A DNA stretch of 64,000 bases from NCBI GenBank assembly GCA_963720475.1, contig OY970394.1:1674001-1738000 (forward strand). The letters run 5' to 3'. A program made the position numbers and the translations under genes. Below are positions 51,287 through 59,729 of this stretch, piece by piece. The notes beneath the pieces are model-generated. The model ran no database searches, was not told the origin of the DNA, and worked only from the letters and a program-made list of their open reading frames with translations. The DNA comes from G963720475 sp963720475. GTDB taxonomy: Bacteria; Actinomycetota; Thermoleophilia; Solirubrobacterales; Thermoleophilaceae. Numbering within the stretch: position 1 is the first letter of the stretch; each line of letters begins with the position of its first letter.

Positions 51287-51877
51287 ATGAGCCGAAGGCT
51301 CCGCTCAGTGCTGGACCGCCTGCGTCGCGAGGAGGCGGGGATGTCGCTCGCCGAGGTCATGGTGACGATGGTCCTCTTCCTGCTCGTCCTGTTCGCCGTC
51401 GTGCAGTTGCTCGACACGACCTCCGCGATCGCACCCAAGGACCGCGAGCGCAACGACGCCCTGCACGAGGTCCAGGTCGGCCTTCACAGGATGACCCGCG
51501 AGCTGCGGCAGTCCTTCGCGCTCAACTCCTCGCCGCAGACGGCGAGCCGCATGAGCGCGCAGGTCACCGTCGCCGGTGTGGACAAGCACGTGCTCTACGA
51601 CTGCAACCTCCCCAGCCCGACGAAGACCGGTCTCTACGCCTGCCGCCGCGTCGCGGTCAACGCGAGCGGCGCGGTCCCGACCAACGCCGCGAGCGGCGAG
51701 GTCGTGATCGATCGGCTCACCACCCCGAACGTCTTCAACTACACACCGAGTGCGACCTCGCCGAAGTACGTCAAGGCGAAGATCCAGGTCCCCGCCGCCG
51801 GTGAGCGGAAGAAGGGCTACGCGCACACGGTCACGCTCGACGACGGCTTTTTCATGCGCAACCTCAGCCTGCTCTAG
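51287..51877 (+). CDS. Minor prepilin (PilW/ComGF-like)
   Basis: A 196-residue protein with a prepilin N-terminus: RRLRSVLDRLRREEAG, then MSLAEVMVTMVLFLLVLFAV. The residue after the cleavage Gly is Met, and Glu5 is kept. The globular part has a single pair of Cys (YDCNLP, YACRR) and ends FFMRNLSLL. Minor pilins of this type prime pilus assembly or cap the tip. It starts seven bases after promoter P4. Confidence 0.82.
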   Translation: MSRRLRSVLDRLRREEAGMSLAEVMVTMVLFLLVLFAVVQLLDTTSAIAPKDRERNDALHEVQVGLHRMTRELRQSFALNSSPQTASRMSAQVTVAGVDKHVLYDCNLPSPTKTGLYACRRVAVNASGAVPTNAASGEVVIDRLTTPNVFNYTPSATSPKYVKAKIQVPAAGERKKGYAHTVTLDDGFFMRNLSLL

Positions 51878-51951
51878 GCGAGCGGCTAACCGGTCTTAGA
51901 CCAGGCGTCCAGGGCGGACGTCGAACAAGCGTCCAGACCCTGCGCCGTGCC

Positions 51952-51979
51952 GCACGGACGCCCCGTAGTACCCCGATCA
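51952..51979 (+). promoter_or_regulatory. Weak sigma-28-like site P5 (GCAC-N16-CCCGATCA)
   Basis: GCAC at 51952-51955, 16 bases, then CCCGATCA at 51972-51979, again ending exactly seven bases before an ATG (51987). Both boxes deviate from the others, so it is supported mainly by spacing. Confidence 0.35.
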
Positions 51980-51986
51980 AATAAGC

Positions 51987-53372
51987 ATGGTTTCCCGGAC
52001 CTTGCGGAACCGGCTGCAGCAGCAGGCCGGCTTCACGCTGATCGAGATGTCGATCGCGATGTTCGTGCTGTTCATCGGCGTGTTCGCGATGATCGCCACG
52101 CTCGACGCCTCGCGCGCGCTGACGAGCGTCTCCGATCGTAAAGAGGCCGTCTCGCACCTCGCCCAGCAAGAGGTCGAGCGGCTGCTCGAGCTCGACTACG
52201 CCCAGCTGGCGCTGCAGAGCGCGCCGTCGAACGCGACCGACCCGAACGACCCTGCGTACTGGGTTACGAACGGCGGCACGCCGACGTATCGCTGGAACCA
52301 GAAGACCGACGCACCTTCGCCGCACACCGAGCCGCTCGTCGTGGACAGCGCGGGATCCGTCGCCTCGGAGCCGACGAGCTGGAACAACGGGCGCCTCAGC
52401 GGCAAGATGCAGCGTTTCGTCACCTGGGTGGACGACGCCCAGTGCGGGTCGCTGCCGCTGACGCTCTGCCCGGGCACCCACGACTACAAGCGGATCACCG
52501 TCGCGATAACGGTGGACGGGCCAGGCCCGAAGAAGCCGACCGTAATCTCGTCGATCGCCCACGACCCCAACGAGGGCCCGCTGGGCGCGGTCATCAACGG
52601 CGTGCAGAACCCGCTCGAGAGTCCGGACACGAAGTGCCTCAACGACCTCGGTCAGCTCGTCCAATGCGCCGCGAGCCTCGGGAGCTCGAATGCGCTGACG
52701 TGGTTCCTCCATGACACGGCCGCGTCGGCGGGCGTGCGCCAGGACATCGTCGGCAACCACGCCGTTCACCCGACCGTCGCTCCGATCGGAACGTGCATCG
52801 TGCTGATCGTGACCATCGGCTGCCCGCAACCCGACCTGCTCTCCGAGGTGCTCCCGCCGCTGCCGCAGGTCGTGCCGCAGCTGTTCAACTACGCGACCGA
52901 CCTCGTCGGCACGATCACCGGCGGGCGCATCCTCAAGCGCGACACAACCTGTGCCGGCACGCCGAGCACCTCGGACAACGGCAAGGTCCAGTTCTGGGCG
53001 ACGGCGCCCTTGACGAGCGCGACGAAGCTCACCGGCGATGGGGCGATGTCGCTCTACAGCCAGACCGTCAACGGCGCGAGCGGCTCGCGCAAGCTCTGCG
53101 TGCGGGTGCTCGACGTGCCGCAGTCGCTGCTCAACCTGATCGCATTCCCGCCGACGGTGATCGGCACGACGTCGTACACGGACTCGACCTGGCCGACCAG
53201 CCCTGAGCAGACGAACTTTGCCTTCGACGTAGCGGCTTCCGACTACACGGTCCCTGCGGGTCATCGCATCGGGATCAAGGTCTGGACCGACTCCACGTCT
53301 GCGGGTGACGTCGCCGCGATCTACGACCACCCCTCCTACCCGTCGTCGGTCCAGCTGACGAAGGCGCCATGA
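51987..53372 (+). CDS. Large minor prepilin (PilV-like), module 1
   Basis: A 461-residue protein. The prepilin signal is RNRLQQQAG then FTLIEMSIAMFVLFIGVFAM (Glu5 kept). The segment QRFVTWVDDAQCG with DYKRITVAITVDGPG is repeated in the protein at 54774. The long C-terminal part (about 230-461) is beta-rich with sparse Cys and may be an adhesive tip domain. The stop overlaps the next gene (ATGA). No known binding domain recognised. Confidence 0.8.
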   Translation: MVSRTLRNRLQQQAGFTLIEMSIAMFVLFIGVFAMIATLDASRALTSVSDRKEAVSHLAQQEVERLLELDYAQLALQSAPSNATDPNDPAYWVTNGGTPTYRWNQKTDAPSPHTEPLVVDSAGSVASEPTSWNNGRLSGKMQRFVTWVDDAQCGSLPLTLCPGTHDYKRITVAITVDGPGPKKPTVISSIAHDPNEGPLGAVINGVQNPLESPDTKCLNDLGQLVQCAASLGSSNALTWFLHDTAASAGVRQDIVGNHAVHPTVAPIGTCIVLIVTIGCPQPDLLSEVLPPLPQVVPQLFNYATDLVGTITGGRILKRDTTCAGTPSTSDNGKVQFWATAPLTSATKLTGDGAMSLYSQTVNGASGSRKLCVRVLDVPQSLLNLIAFPPTVIGTTSYTDSTWPTSPEQTNFAFDVAASDYTVPAGHRIGIKVWTDSTSAGDVAAIYDHPSYPSSVQLTKAP

Positions 53373-54737
53373 GCCTGCGGACCCGCATACGGGCGGCGCG
53401 GCGCGCACAGGGCGGCTCGGCGATGGTCGTGACGATCGGCGCGCTCGCGGTGATCTCGACCCTCTCGGCCGGGATCGCGACCGGCGCGGTCAACCTCAAC
53501 CAGACCTCGAGCAAGGACCGCAATTCAAAGCGCGCTCTTGCGGCGGCCGAGGCGGGCCTGCGAACCGCGACCTATCGCGCCAACAAGCTCGCCCCGCTCA
53601 ACTCACTCTGCCTCACCGACATCCCCGTCCTCCCGATCCTCGGCGAGTGCCCCGCGTTCACGCAGGACCTCGGCAACGGCGCGTCGTTCAGCTACCGCGT
53701 CACCCCGATCCTCAACCTTCAGGACCAATGCGCCGGCCTCCCCGTCCAGTACGACGGCGCGAACCTGACGCTCGGCCAGCGCTGCGTGACCTCGATCGGC
53801 ACGGTCAACGGTAAGAAGCGGCGCGTCCAGGCACGGCTCGCCGCTTTCCAGGGCGTGCCGCTGTTCCCGGTCGGGGGCCTGGTCGGGCTGGACAGCGTGT
53901 CGCTCGGCGAACTCGAACATCGTCAGCGGCGGAGTCGGCTCGAACGGGCAGATCACGCTGGGGAACTCGAGCAGCGTCAGCGGGAGCGTCGAGCTTGGGC
54001 CTTCTGCCCCGGATCCCTCGATCGGCAACGGGTCGACCACCGGCGCGGTGGTCCACCGCTCTGCCGCCCAGGGCCCGTTCCTGGCCGCACCGGTGGACGT
54101 CGGCAACTCCGCGACCGTCAACGACAACGTGCGGATCTCGAACGGCCTTGCGACCCCCAAGGTCAACCCCTACGACGCGTCGTCGAACGCCAGCTTCAAC
54201 GCCGCGACGCGGGTGCTGACGCTGAACAACAACGGCTCGCTCACGCTCAGCGGCGGGACCTACAACTTCTGCGACATCAACATCACGAACTCGGGCCAGA
54301 TCACGATCGCCACCGGGGCGAAGGTCCGCATCTTCATCGACTCGCCCGACCGCACTGGCTCGGGCTGCGCCGCCGGGACGGGCAGGATCACCGCGAACAA
54401 CTCGATGACCTTCTCCAACCCCGGGCCGCCGGAGAACCTTCAGATATACGTCTACGGCTGGAGCAACGGAGAGAACGTCGTCGACTTCAAGAACGCTGTG
54501 TCGTTCAACGGCATGATCTACGCGCCCCAGTCGAAGTTCAAGGCGAAGAACGCCCCGGTCTTCAGCGGCGGCCTGACCGCGAGGCAGATCGAGGTGGAGA
54601 ACACGATCAACTTCACCTGGGCGAGCTCGCTCGCCAACCTCACGACCCGCAACCTGACCCTCTATTACCGCACCTCCTGGCACGAGTGCCGGCCAGCGCC
54701 GACAGTTGCAAACGATCCTGAATCGGGCTGCGATTAA
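53369..54737 (+). CDS. PilX-like pilus assembly protein, module 1, one frameshift
   Basis: The N-terminus is basic, then GGSAMVVTIGALAVISTLSA, a PilX-type membrane helix without a canonical prepilin Glu5. The frame breaks near 53909; removing one base gives continuous protein of about 455 residues. The C-terminal half is a beta-rich repeat-like domain (GGTYNFCDINITNSGQITIA, FIDSPDRTGSGCAAGTG, MIYAPQSKFK). It ends CRPAPTVANDPESGCD, closely similar to the end of the protein at 55445. Likely an exported pilus or surface component. Confidence 0.75.
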
Positions 54738-54738
54738 T

Positions 54739-54766
54739 TCAACTTTTCGTCCGTAACGGCCGATCC
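54739..54766 (+). promoter_or_regulatory. Sigma-28-like promoter P6 (TCAA-N16-GCCGATCC)
   Basis: TCAA at 54739-54742, 16 bases, then GCCGATCC at 54759-54766, ending seven bases before the GTG at 54774. It lies immediately after the previous stop codon. Confidence 0.55.
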
Positions 54767-54773
54767 AACCTCC

Positions 54774-55454
54774 GTGGGCCGGTCGCTCCAATCATGTGCC
54801 CGTGCGCTCAGGTGCGAGCGCGGCTTCACGATGCCCGAGCTGATGGCGGCGATGCTGATCTTCGCCGTCGGCGGAATCGCGCTCATCTCGACGCTCGACA
54901 CCTCGCAGCGGGTGGGGTCGAACTCCGAGCGCCGCGAAGAGGCAGTCGCCCTGGCTGAGCAGGAGCTCGCCTCGATCCAGTCGCTCAGCTACGCGAACGT
55001 TGCCCTCACGGGCGTGCCGGCGGAATCGGCGAACGCGGTCGACCCGGCGTACTACGTGACGCGCGTCGGCGCTTCGCCCTACACGGGCTCGTGGTACCGC
55101 TGGGACCAGCCCGGGGTCGGCTCGAACAACCCGCCGGCGCGCTGTTCGGCCTCGGGGGCGCCCAGCTCGAGCTGCTCGAACTTCGTCATCTCCGCGTCCG
55201 GAGTGGATCCGACGCCGACGACGAAGAGCGTCACGCTGAAGCAGGGGACGCGAGCGCGCTACCAGGTCCACCGGTTCGTCACCTGGGTCGACGACCCCTC
55301 GACGACCGGCTGCGCCCAGGACTACAAGCGCGTGACGGTCGCCGCCAACGCGATCAACGCCAAGGGCAACCGGATGGAGGTCGGCCCATCGAAGCCCGCG
55401 ATCGTCTCGACCTTCGTCGCAAACGCCGACGCCGGGCTACTCACATGCGGCTGA
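54774..55454 (+). CDS. Minor prepilin (PilV-like), module 2
   Basis: A 226-residue prepilin: SCARALRCERG then FTMPELMAAMLIFAVGGIAL, with Glu5 kept. It shares with the module-1 protein the block HRFVTWVDDPSTTGCAQDYK and the AEQELASIQSLSYANVALTG opening (compare AQQEVERLLELDYAQLAL), but lacks the long C-terminal region. GTG start at 54774, seven bases after P6. Its stop overlaps the next gene by ten bases. Confidence 0.82.
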   Translation: MGRSLQSCARALRCERGFTMPELMAAMLIFAVGGIALISTLDTSQRVGSNSERREEAVALAEQELASIQSLSYANVALTGVPAESANAVDPAYYVTRVGASPYTGSWYRWDQPGVGSNNPPARCSASGAPSSSCSNFVISASGVDPTPTTKSVTLKQGTRARYQVHRFVTWVDDPSTTGCAQDYKRVTVAANAINAKGNRMEVGPSKPAIVSTFVANADAGLLTCG

Positions 55455-56953
55455 TCGCTCGACGAGTCCTGGGGGAGCAGCGCGGCGCGGCCGTCGCGAT
55501 CTCGATGGCCGTCCTGACGGCGCTGCTGGCGATCACGGGGATCCTGTTCGCGAGCGCGCTGAACAGCAACACGACGTCGAAGTACGACAGCGACCAGAAG
55601 CGCGCCTACGGCGCGGCCGAGGCGGGCGCTCAGCAGGCGTTGTACAAGCTCAACAAGTTGCAGCTGCTCAACCCGACGACGCCGATCACCCAGCTCAACC
55701 TCCTCTGCGTCGTCGACCTGGGAGTGAGTCCGACGGGCGGCGAGTGCCCGGCGTACCCTGATGCGAACCAGGCGGCCCAGTCGCTCGGCAACGGCACGAG
55801 CTACCGCTACACCGTCACGCCGGTGCTGGCCGGGACGAGCTCGTGCACCGACCCCTTCACCGTCGCTGGAACCCTCAGCGCGCTGCTCGCGCTGCAGCTC
55901 AACAACGTGCTCGACCTCGAGCGCTGCATCACGTCGACCGGCTATGCGGGCGACGCCACGCGCCGCGTCCAGATGAGGGTCGTCTCGACGCTGAAGCTCT
56001 TCGGCGGGATGGTCGCCGACGACCGGGGCGACTCGGGCAACGACATCACTATCAACGGCGGCATCATCGCCGGCGGGCTGGGTACGAACGGGAAGATCCG
56101 CTTCAACGGCGGCGCGTTCACGGGCGGGATCGAGGTGCCGGAGGCGCTCAAGGACGACCCGCCGTACGACAACTTCGTCGACAACGCCGGTGGCCTGAAC
56201 CTGAATCTCACGGTCACCTACCGCAAGCGACCGTGGACGCTCGCCTCGGTCGACGCGAGCGCGAGTAGGACGGCGAACAACAACCCGGGCGGCAGCGCGG
56301 CGACGAACAACGCCAGCAACTTCACCTGCAAGCAGGGGATCATCATCCAGGTCGACTGCAGCCCGTGGCCGTACAACTCGACCACGCGTGCGTTCAGCCT
56401 CCAGTCCGGCCAGACGGCCAACTTCAGGGGTTCGACCTACAACTTCTGCAACTTCAACATGACCGGCGGGACGATCACTGTCGGCTACTCCGGGAACACG
56501 TCGGTCTTCATCGACTCGCCTGACCAAAGCGGCTCGGGCTGCGCTTCCGGGTCGGGCGGCTTCACGCAGTCCGGCGGGACGACGAACAACCTCTCCGGCC
56601 TGCTCGACGCGAAGAAGCTCACGTACTACGTCGTCGGTGCGTCCGGCAAGGAACCGACGGTCTCGGCAACAGGCCTGCTCAACATCACGATCTTCACCGC
56701 CTCGATCTACGCGCCGAACTCGACCATCCGCCTCAGCGGCGACGCAGTGACCGACATCTACAAGGGCGGCTTCTCGGGGAAGAAGATCGTCGTCGACGGC
56801 AACCTGATCGGCCCGCTCATCACCAACCTGGTCGATCTCCCGCTGACGCTCGACGGCGGCCTGCTGAAGCTGTACCGCCCCGCTTCGCTGAAGGAGTGCG
56901 AGCCGGCTCCGGCCGTCGCCAGCGATCCCGAGTCCGGCTGCCCGCCGGCCTGA
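55445..56953 (+). CDS. PilX-like pilus assembly protein, module 2
   Basis: A 502-residue intact relative of the protein at 53369. Basic N-terminus, then the helix AVAISMAVLTALLAITGILF, KRAYGAAEAGAQQALYKLNK, and a beta-rich C-terminal domain (NFCNFNMTGGTITVGYSGNT, VFIDSPDQSGSGCASGSGG, ASIYAPNSTIRLSG). It ends LKECEPAPAVASDPESGC. The pairing of a PilV-like prepilin with such a protein is the same as in module 1. I do not recognise the C-terminal domain by name; polymer-forming or lectin-like roles are possible. Confidence 0.75.
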   Translation: MRLIARRVLGEQRGAAVAISMAVLTALLAITGILFASALNSNTTSKYDSDQKRAYGAAEAGAQQALYKLNKLQLLNPTTPITQLNLLCVVDLGVSPTGGECPAYPDANQAAQSLGNGTSYRYTVTPVLAGTSSCTDPFTVAGTLSALLALQLNNVLDLERCITSTGYAGDATRRVQMRVVSTLKLFGGMVADDRGDSGNDITINGGIIAGGLGTNGKIRFNGGAFTGGIEVPEALKDDPPYDNFVDNAGGLNLNLTVTYRKRPWTLASVDASASRTANNNPGGSAATNNASNFTCKQGIIIQVDCSPWPYNSTTRAFSLQSGQTANFRGSTYNFCNFNMTGGTITVGYSGNTSVFIDSPDQSGSGCASGSGGFTQSGGTTNNLSGLLDAKKLTYYVVGASGKEPTVSATGLLNITIFTASIYAPNSTIRLSGDAVTDIYKGGFSGKKIVVDGNLIGPLITNLVDLPLTLDGGLLKLYRPASLKECEPAPAVASDPESGCPPA

Positions 56954-56960
56954 GCAGAGG

Positions 56961-57725
56961 TTGGAGCCCGTGCTGATCGCACTACCGATCGGGGTCCTGG
57001 GGGCCGTCATCGGCAGCTTTCTGAACGTCGTCGTCGCGCGCGTGCCGCGTGGCGAGTCGATCGTTAAGCCTGCATCGCGCTGCCCGGGCTGCGAGAAGCC
57101 GATCGCCGGCTACGACAACATCCCGCTCGTCTCGTGGCTGCTGCTGCGGGGCCGCTGCCGCCACTGCGACGAGCGGATCTCCGCCCGCTACCCGCTCGTC
57201 GAGTTGCTGACCGCTGTCGTCTTCGCCGCGGTCGCGGCGGTCAACGGCTTGGACGCGGACCTGCTCTGGGAGCTTCCGCTCGCCGGCACGCTGATCGCCG
57301 TCGCGTTCATCGACCTCGACCACCGCATCGTCCCGAACAAGATCCTCCTGCCCGCCGCGGTCTGGGGGATCGCCGTGGCGGTCGCGCTGCGGCTGGACGA
57401 TCTCCCCGAGCTCGCGATCGCCGGCGCCGGGGCGTTCGGGCTGCTGCTGCTCGCCGCGCTCGTCTACCCGTCCGGGATGGGGATGGGCGACGTCAAGCTC
57501 GCCGGTGTGATGGGGATCTACCTCGGGGCGTCGGTCGCGCCGGCGCTGCTGATCGCCTTCATCGCGGGGACACTTGTGGGGGTCTGGATGATCGCGCGCC
57601 ACGGTTCGGCGGCGCGCAAGCACGGCGTTCCGTTCGCGCCCTTCCTCGCGCTCGGCGGGGTCGTCGCGCTGCTGGCCGGCCCGGAGCTCGTCGACCTCTA
57701 CGTAGAGGGCGTCCTCGGACGCTGA
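56961..57725 (+). CDS. pilD: Prepilin peptidase / N-methyltransferase
   Basis: A 254-residue integral membrane aspartyl protease that cleaves prepilins after Gly and methylates the new N-terminus. The cytosolic loop has two zinc Cys pairs (CPGCEKPIAGYDNIP, CRHCDERISARYP). The catalytic Asp residues are in AFIDLDHRIVPNKI and GMGMGDVKLAG. About seven membrane helices. The start is TTG 56961 or GTG 56970; the ribosome site is poor for both. Confidence 0.95.
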   Translation: MEPVLIALPIGVLGAVIGSFLNVVVARVPRGESIVKPASRCPGCEKPIAGYDNIPLVSWLLLRGRCRHCDERISARYPLVELLTAVVFAAVAAVNGLDADLLWELPLAGTLIAVAFIDLDHRIVPNKILLPAAVWGIAVAVALRLDDLPELAIAGAGAFGLLLLAALVYPSGMGMGDVKLAGVMGIYLGASVAPALLIAFIAGTLVGVWMIARHGSAARKHGVPFAPFLALGGVVALLAGPELVDLYVEGVLGR

Positions 57726-57731
57726 GCGGGC

Positions 57732-57759
57732 TAAACCTCGCGCGCAGAATCGCCGATAG
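57732..57759 (+). promoter_or_regulatory. Sigma-28-like promoter P7 (TAAA-N16-GCCGATAG)
   Basis: TAAA at 57732-57735 is the exact sigma-28 -35; after 16 bases comes GCCGATAG at 57752-57759. It lies between pilD and pilM, 26 bases before the pilM ATG. Confidence 0.7.
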
Positions 57760-57785
57760 GGACATCAGGTAGGCACGGACGCTCG

Positions 57786-59007
57786 ATGGCGCTCTCTTTT
57801 CGCAACAGCTCTCCTCGTGGAACGGTCGGACTCGACCTCGACGGCGGCTACCTCGCCGCAGTCTCCGCTTCGCACGGCCGGGTGGATCGGGCCGTCAGCG
57901 CCGAGCTGCCGGCCGGCGTGATGAGCGAGGGCGAGGTCGTGGACTCCGCCGGGCTCGCCCAGGCGGTCAAGACCTTCTTCCGCGACAACGGCCTGCCGCG
58001 CAACGTCCGCCTCGGCGTCGCGAACCAGCAGATCGCCGTCCGCCACCTCGAGCTGCCGAAGATCGAGAGCGAGGACGAGCTCGCCGCCGCCGTCCGTTTC
58101 CAGGCCGGCGACGCGATCGCGATGCCCCTCGACGAGGCGTCGCTCGACTTCCAGGTCGTCGGCGAGACCCAGAGCCCCGAGGGGACGCCGCGCATGCGTC
58201 TCGTCGTGGTCGCCGCTCGCCAGGAGATGATCGCCCGGCTCGTCGAGGCCGTCCGCGAGGCGGGGCTCAAGCCGGAGGGGATCGACCTCGACGCATTCGC
58301 CCTCGTGCGCGCGCTCGCGCCGCAGTCGGATTCGTCCGGCGAGGCGTGCGTCTACTGCCACCTCGGCAACCTCACGAACCTCGCGATCGCCATCGGACCG
58401 ACCTGTCTCTTCACCCGCACGCTGACCGCGGTCGTGGCGCCCGAGGAGAACGGGTCCGCGATGCCGCCGGTGCCCGACACTCCCATCGCCGCTCCGGTCA
58501 GAGCCCGCCCCGCCGGCCGCCATCCCGGCAGTCGAGGCACCGAACCCGTTCGCTGCTTTCGAGGCGGACCCCGAGCCGGACCACGACGAGCCCTCGAGCG
58601 TCGAGGCGGCCGCGCTGGCGGCGCTCGGTACCCCGTCTGAAGATGGGCCCGCCTCGGACGAGCGTGACGAGCCCGCCGCGGATGAGCCCGTCGAGCCCGT
58701 CGCCTTCGAGCCGGAGCCCGAGCCCGAGCCGGCCGTCGCGCCGGACATCTCCGCGCTGAGCGAGGAGATCCGGCTTTCGATGGACTTCTACATGGCCCAG
58801 GCCGACGCCCGCGCAGCCACCGAGGTCGTGCTCTCGGGCCCCGGCGCGCACCGCGCCGGAATCACCGAGCAGCTCTCGCGCTCGCTCGGCCTGCCGGTCT
58901 CGGCCGCGCAGCCGCTCGGCCGCCTCGATGCGAGCGGCGTCCCCGCGGGCGAGGATCCGTACCGCTTCACGATCGCCGCCGGCCTCGCGGTGGGGGACCG
59001 CTCATGA
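57786..59007 (+). CDS. pilM: Type IV pilus assembly protein PilM, one frameshift
   Basis: PilM is the actin-like cytosolic ring protein that binds the PilN tail. GTVGLDLDGGYLAAVSASHG, LGVANQQIAVRHLELPK and GIDLDAFALVRAL mark the first 240 residues. The frame breaks at A58500; deleting it joins a continuous acidic Pro/Glu-rich insertion (FEADPEPDHDEPSS, PVEPVAFEPEPEPEP) and the C-terminal actin-like lobe (LSGPGAHRAGITEQLSRSLG). Corrected length is about 406. The acidic insert is not typical of PilM. ATGA overlap with pilN. Confidence 0.88.
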
Positions 59008-59729
59008 GGGCCGTCAACCTCCTGCCCGAGGGCTCTCGTCCCACGCGGGCGTCCGGCACGCGCGTCGGCAGCGCCTACTTCGTCATCGGCGCGCTCGCGC
59101 TCGTCGTCGTCGGCGTGCTCGCCTACGTCGTGACGACGAACCAGGTGAGCTCGAGCCAAGCCGACGCGCAGAAGGCCGAGAAGCAGGCCGCCGAGGCCAC
59201 CGCCCGCGCGCAGAAGCTCGCCGCCTTCGGAGACTTCGCGCAGGTCAAGGCGACCCGCGAGCAGTCCGTCGCGGCTCTCGCGCGCAGCCGCTACGACTGG
59301 GAGCGGACGCTGCGCGAGCTCGCCCGGGTACTGCCGAAGGGCGTCTTCGTCACCAGCCTCGACGCGACCTCGGGTGGCGTCGCGAGCAGCGCGTCCCAGG
59401 GTGCGTCCGCCAGCACCGGTGGCGACGCCGCCGCAGCCGGGCCGAACATGAAGATCGCCGGCTGCGCGCCGGACCATCGCGACGTTGCGACCACGCTCGT
59501 CCGGCTCAAGAGCCTCCACGGCGTCACCGATGTGAAGCTCTCAGACTCCACCAAGGGCGATGCGGCGGGCGGCGGCAGCGACCAGGGCGGCGCAGGCGGC
59601 TCGGGCGGCACAGGCGGCTGCCCCGGGAGCGCGGCGACGTTCAACGCCACCGTCGTCCTGACACCGACCGCGGTGACCCCCTCGGCTGACGATCCGAAGG
59701 TGCCGGTGTCGCTCGGGGGTGGGTCATGA
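59004..59729 (+). CDS. pilN: Type IV pilus assembly protein PilN
   Basis: A 241-residue bitopic membrane protein. It starts MRAVNLLPEGSRP, the PilM-binding motif, then has one helix (about 27-46, FVIGALALVVVGVLAYVV), a coiled coil to about 90, and a periplasmic-side domain. The domain is interrupted by Gly/Ser/Ala-rich linkers and one Cys pair (AGCAPDHRD, GGCPGS). It joins PilO to form the alignment complex. Overlaps both neighbours by four bases. Confidence 0.9.
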   Translation: MRAVNLLPEGSRPTRASGTRVGSAYFVIGALALVVVGVLAYVVTTNQVSSSQADAQKAEKQAAEATARAQKLAAFGDFAQVKATREQSVAALARSRYDWERTLRELARVLPKGVFVTSLDATSGGVASSASQGASASTGGDAAAAGPNMKIAGCAPDHRDVATTLVRLKSLHGVTDVKLSDSTKGDAAGGGSDQGGAGGSGGTGGCPGSAATFNATVVLTPTAVTPSADDPKVPVSLGGGS

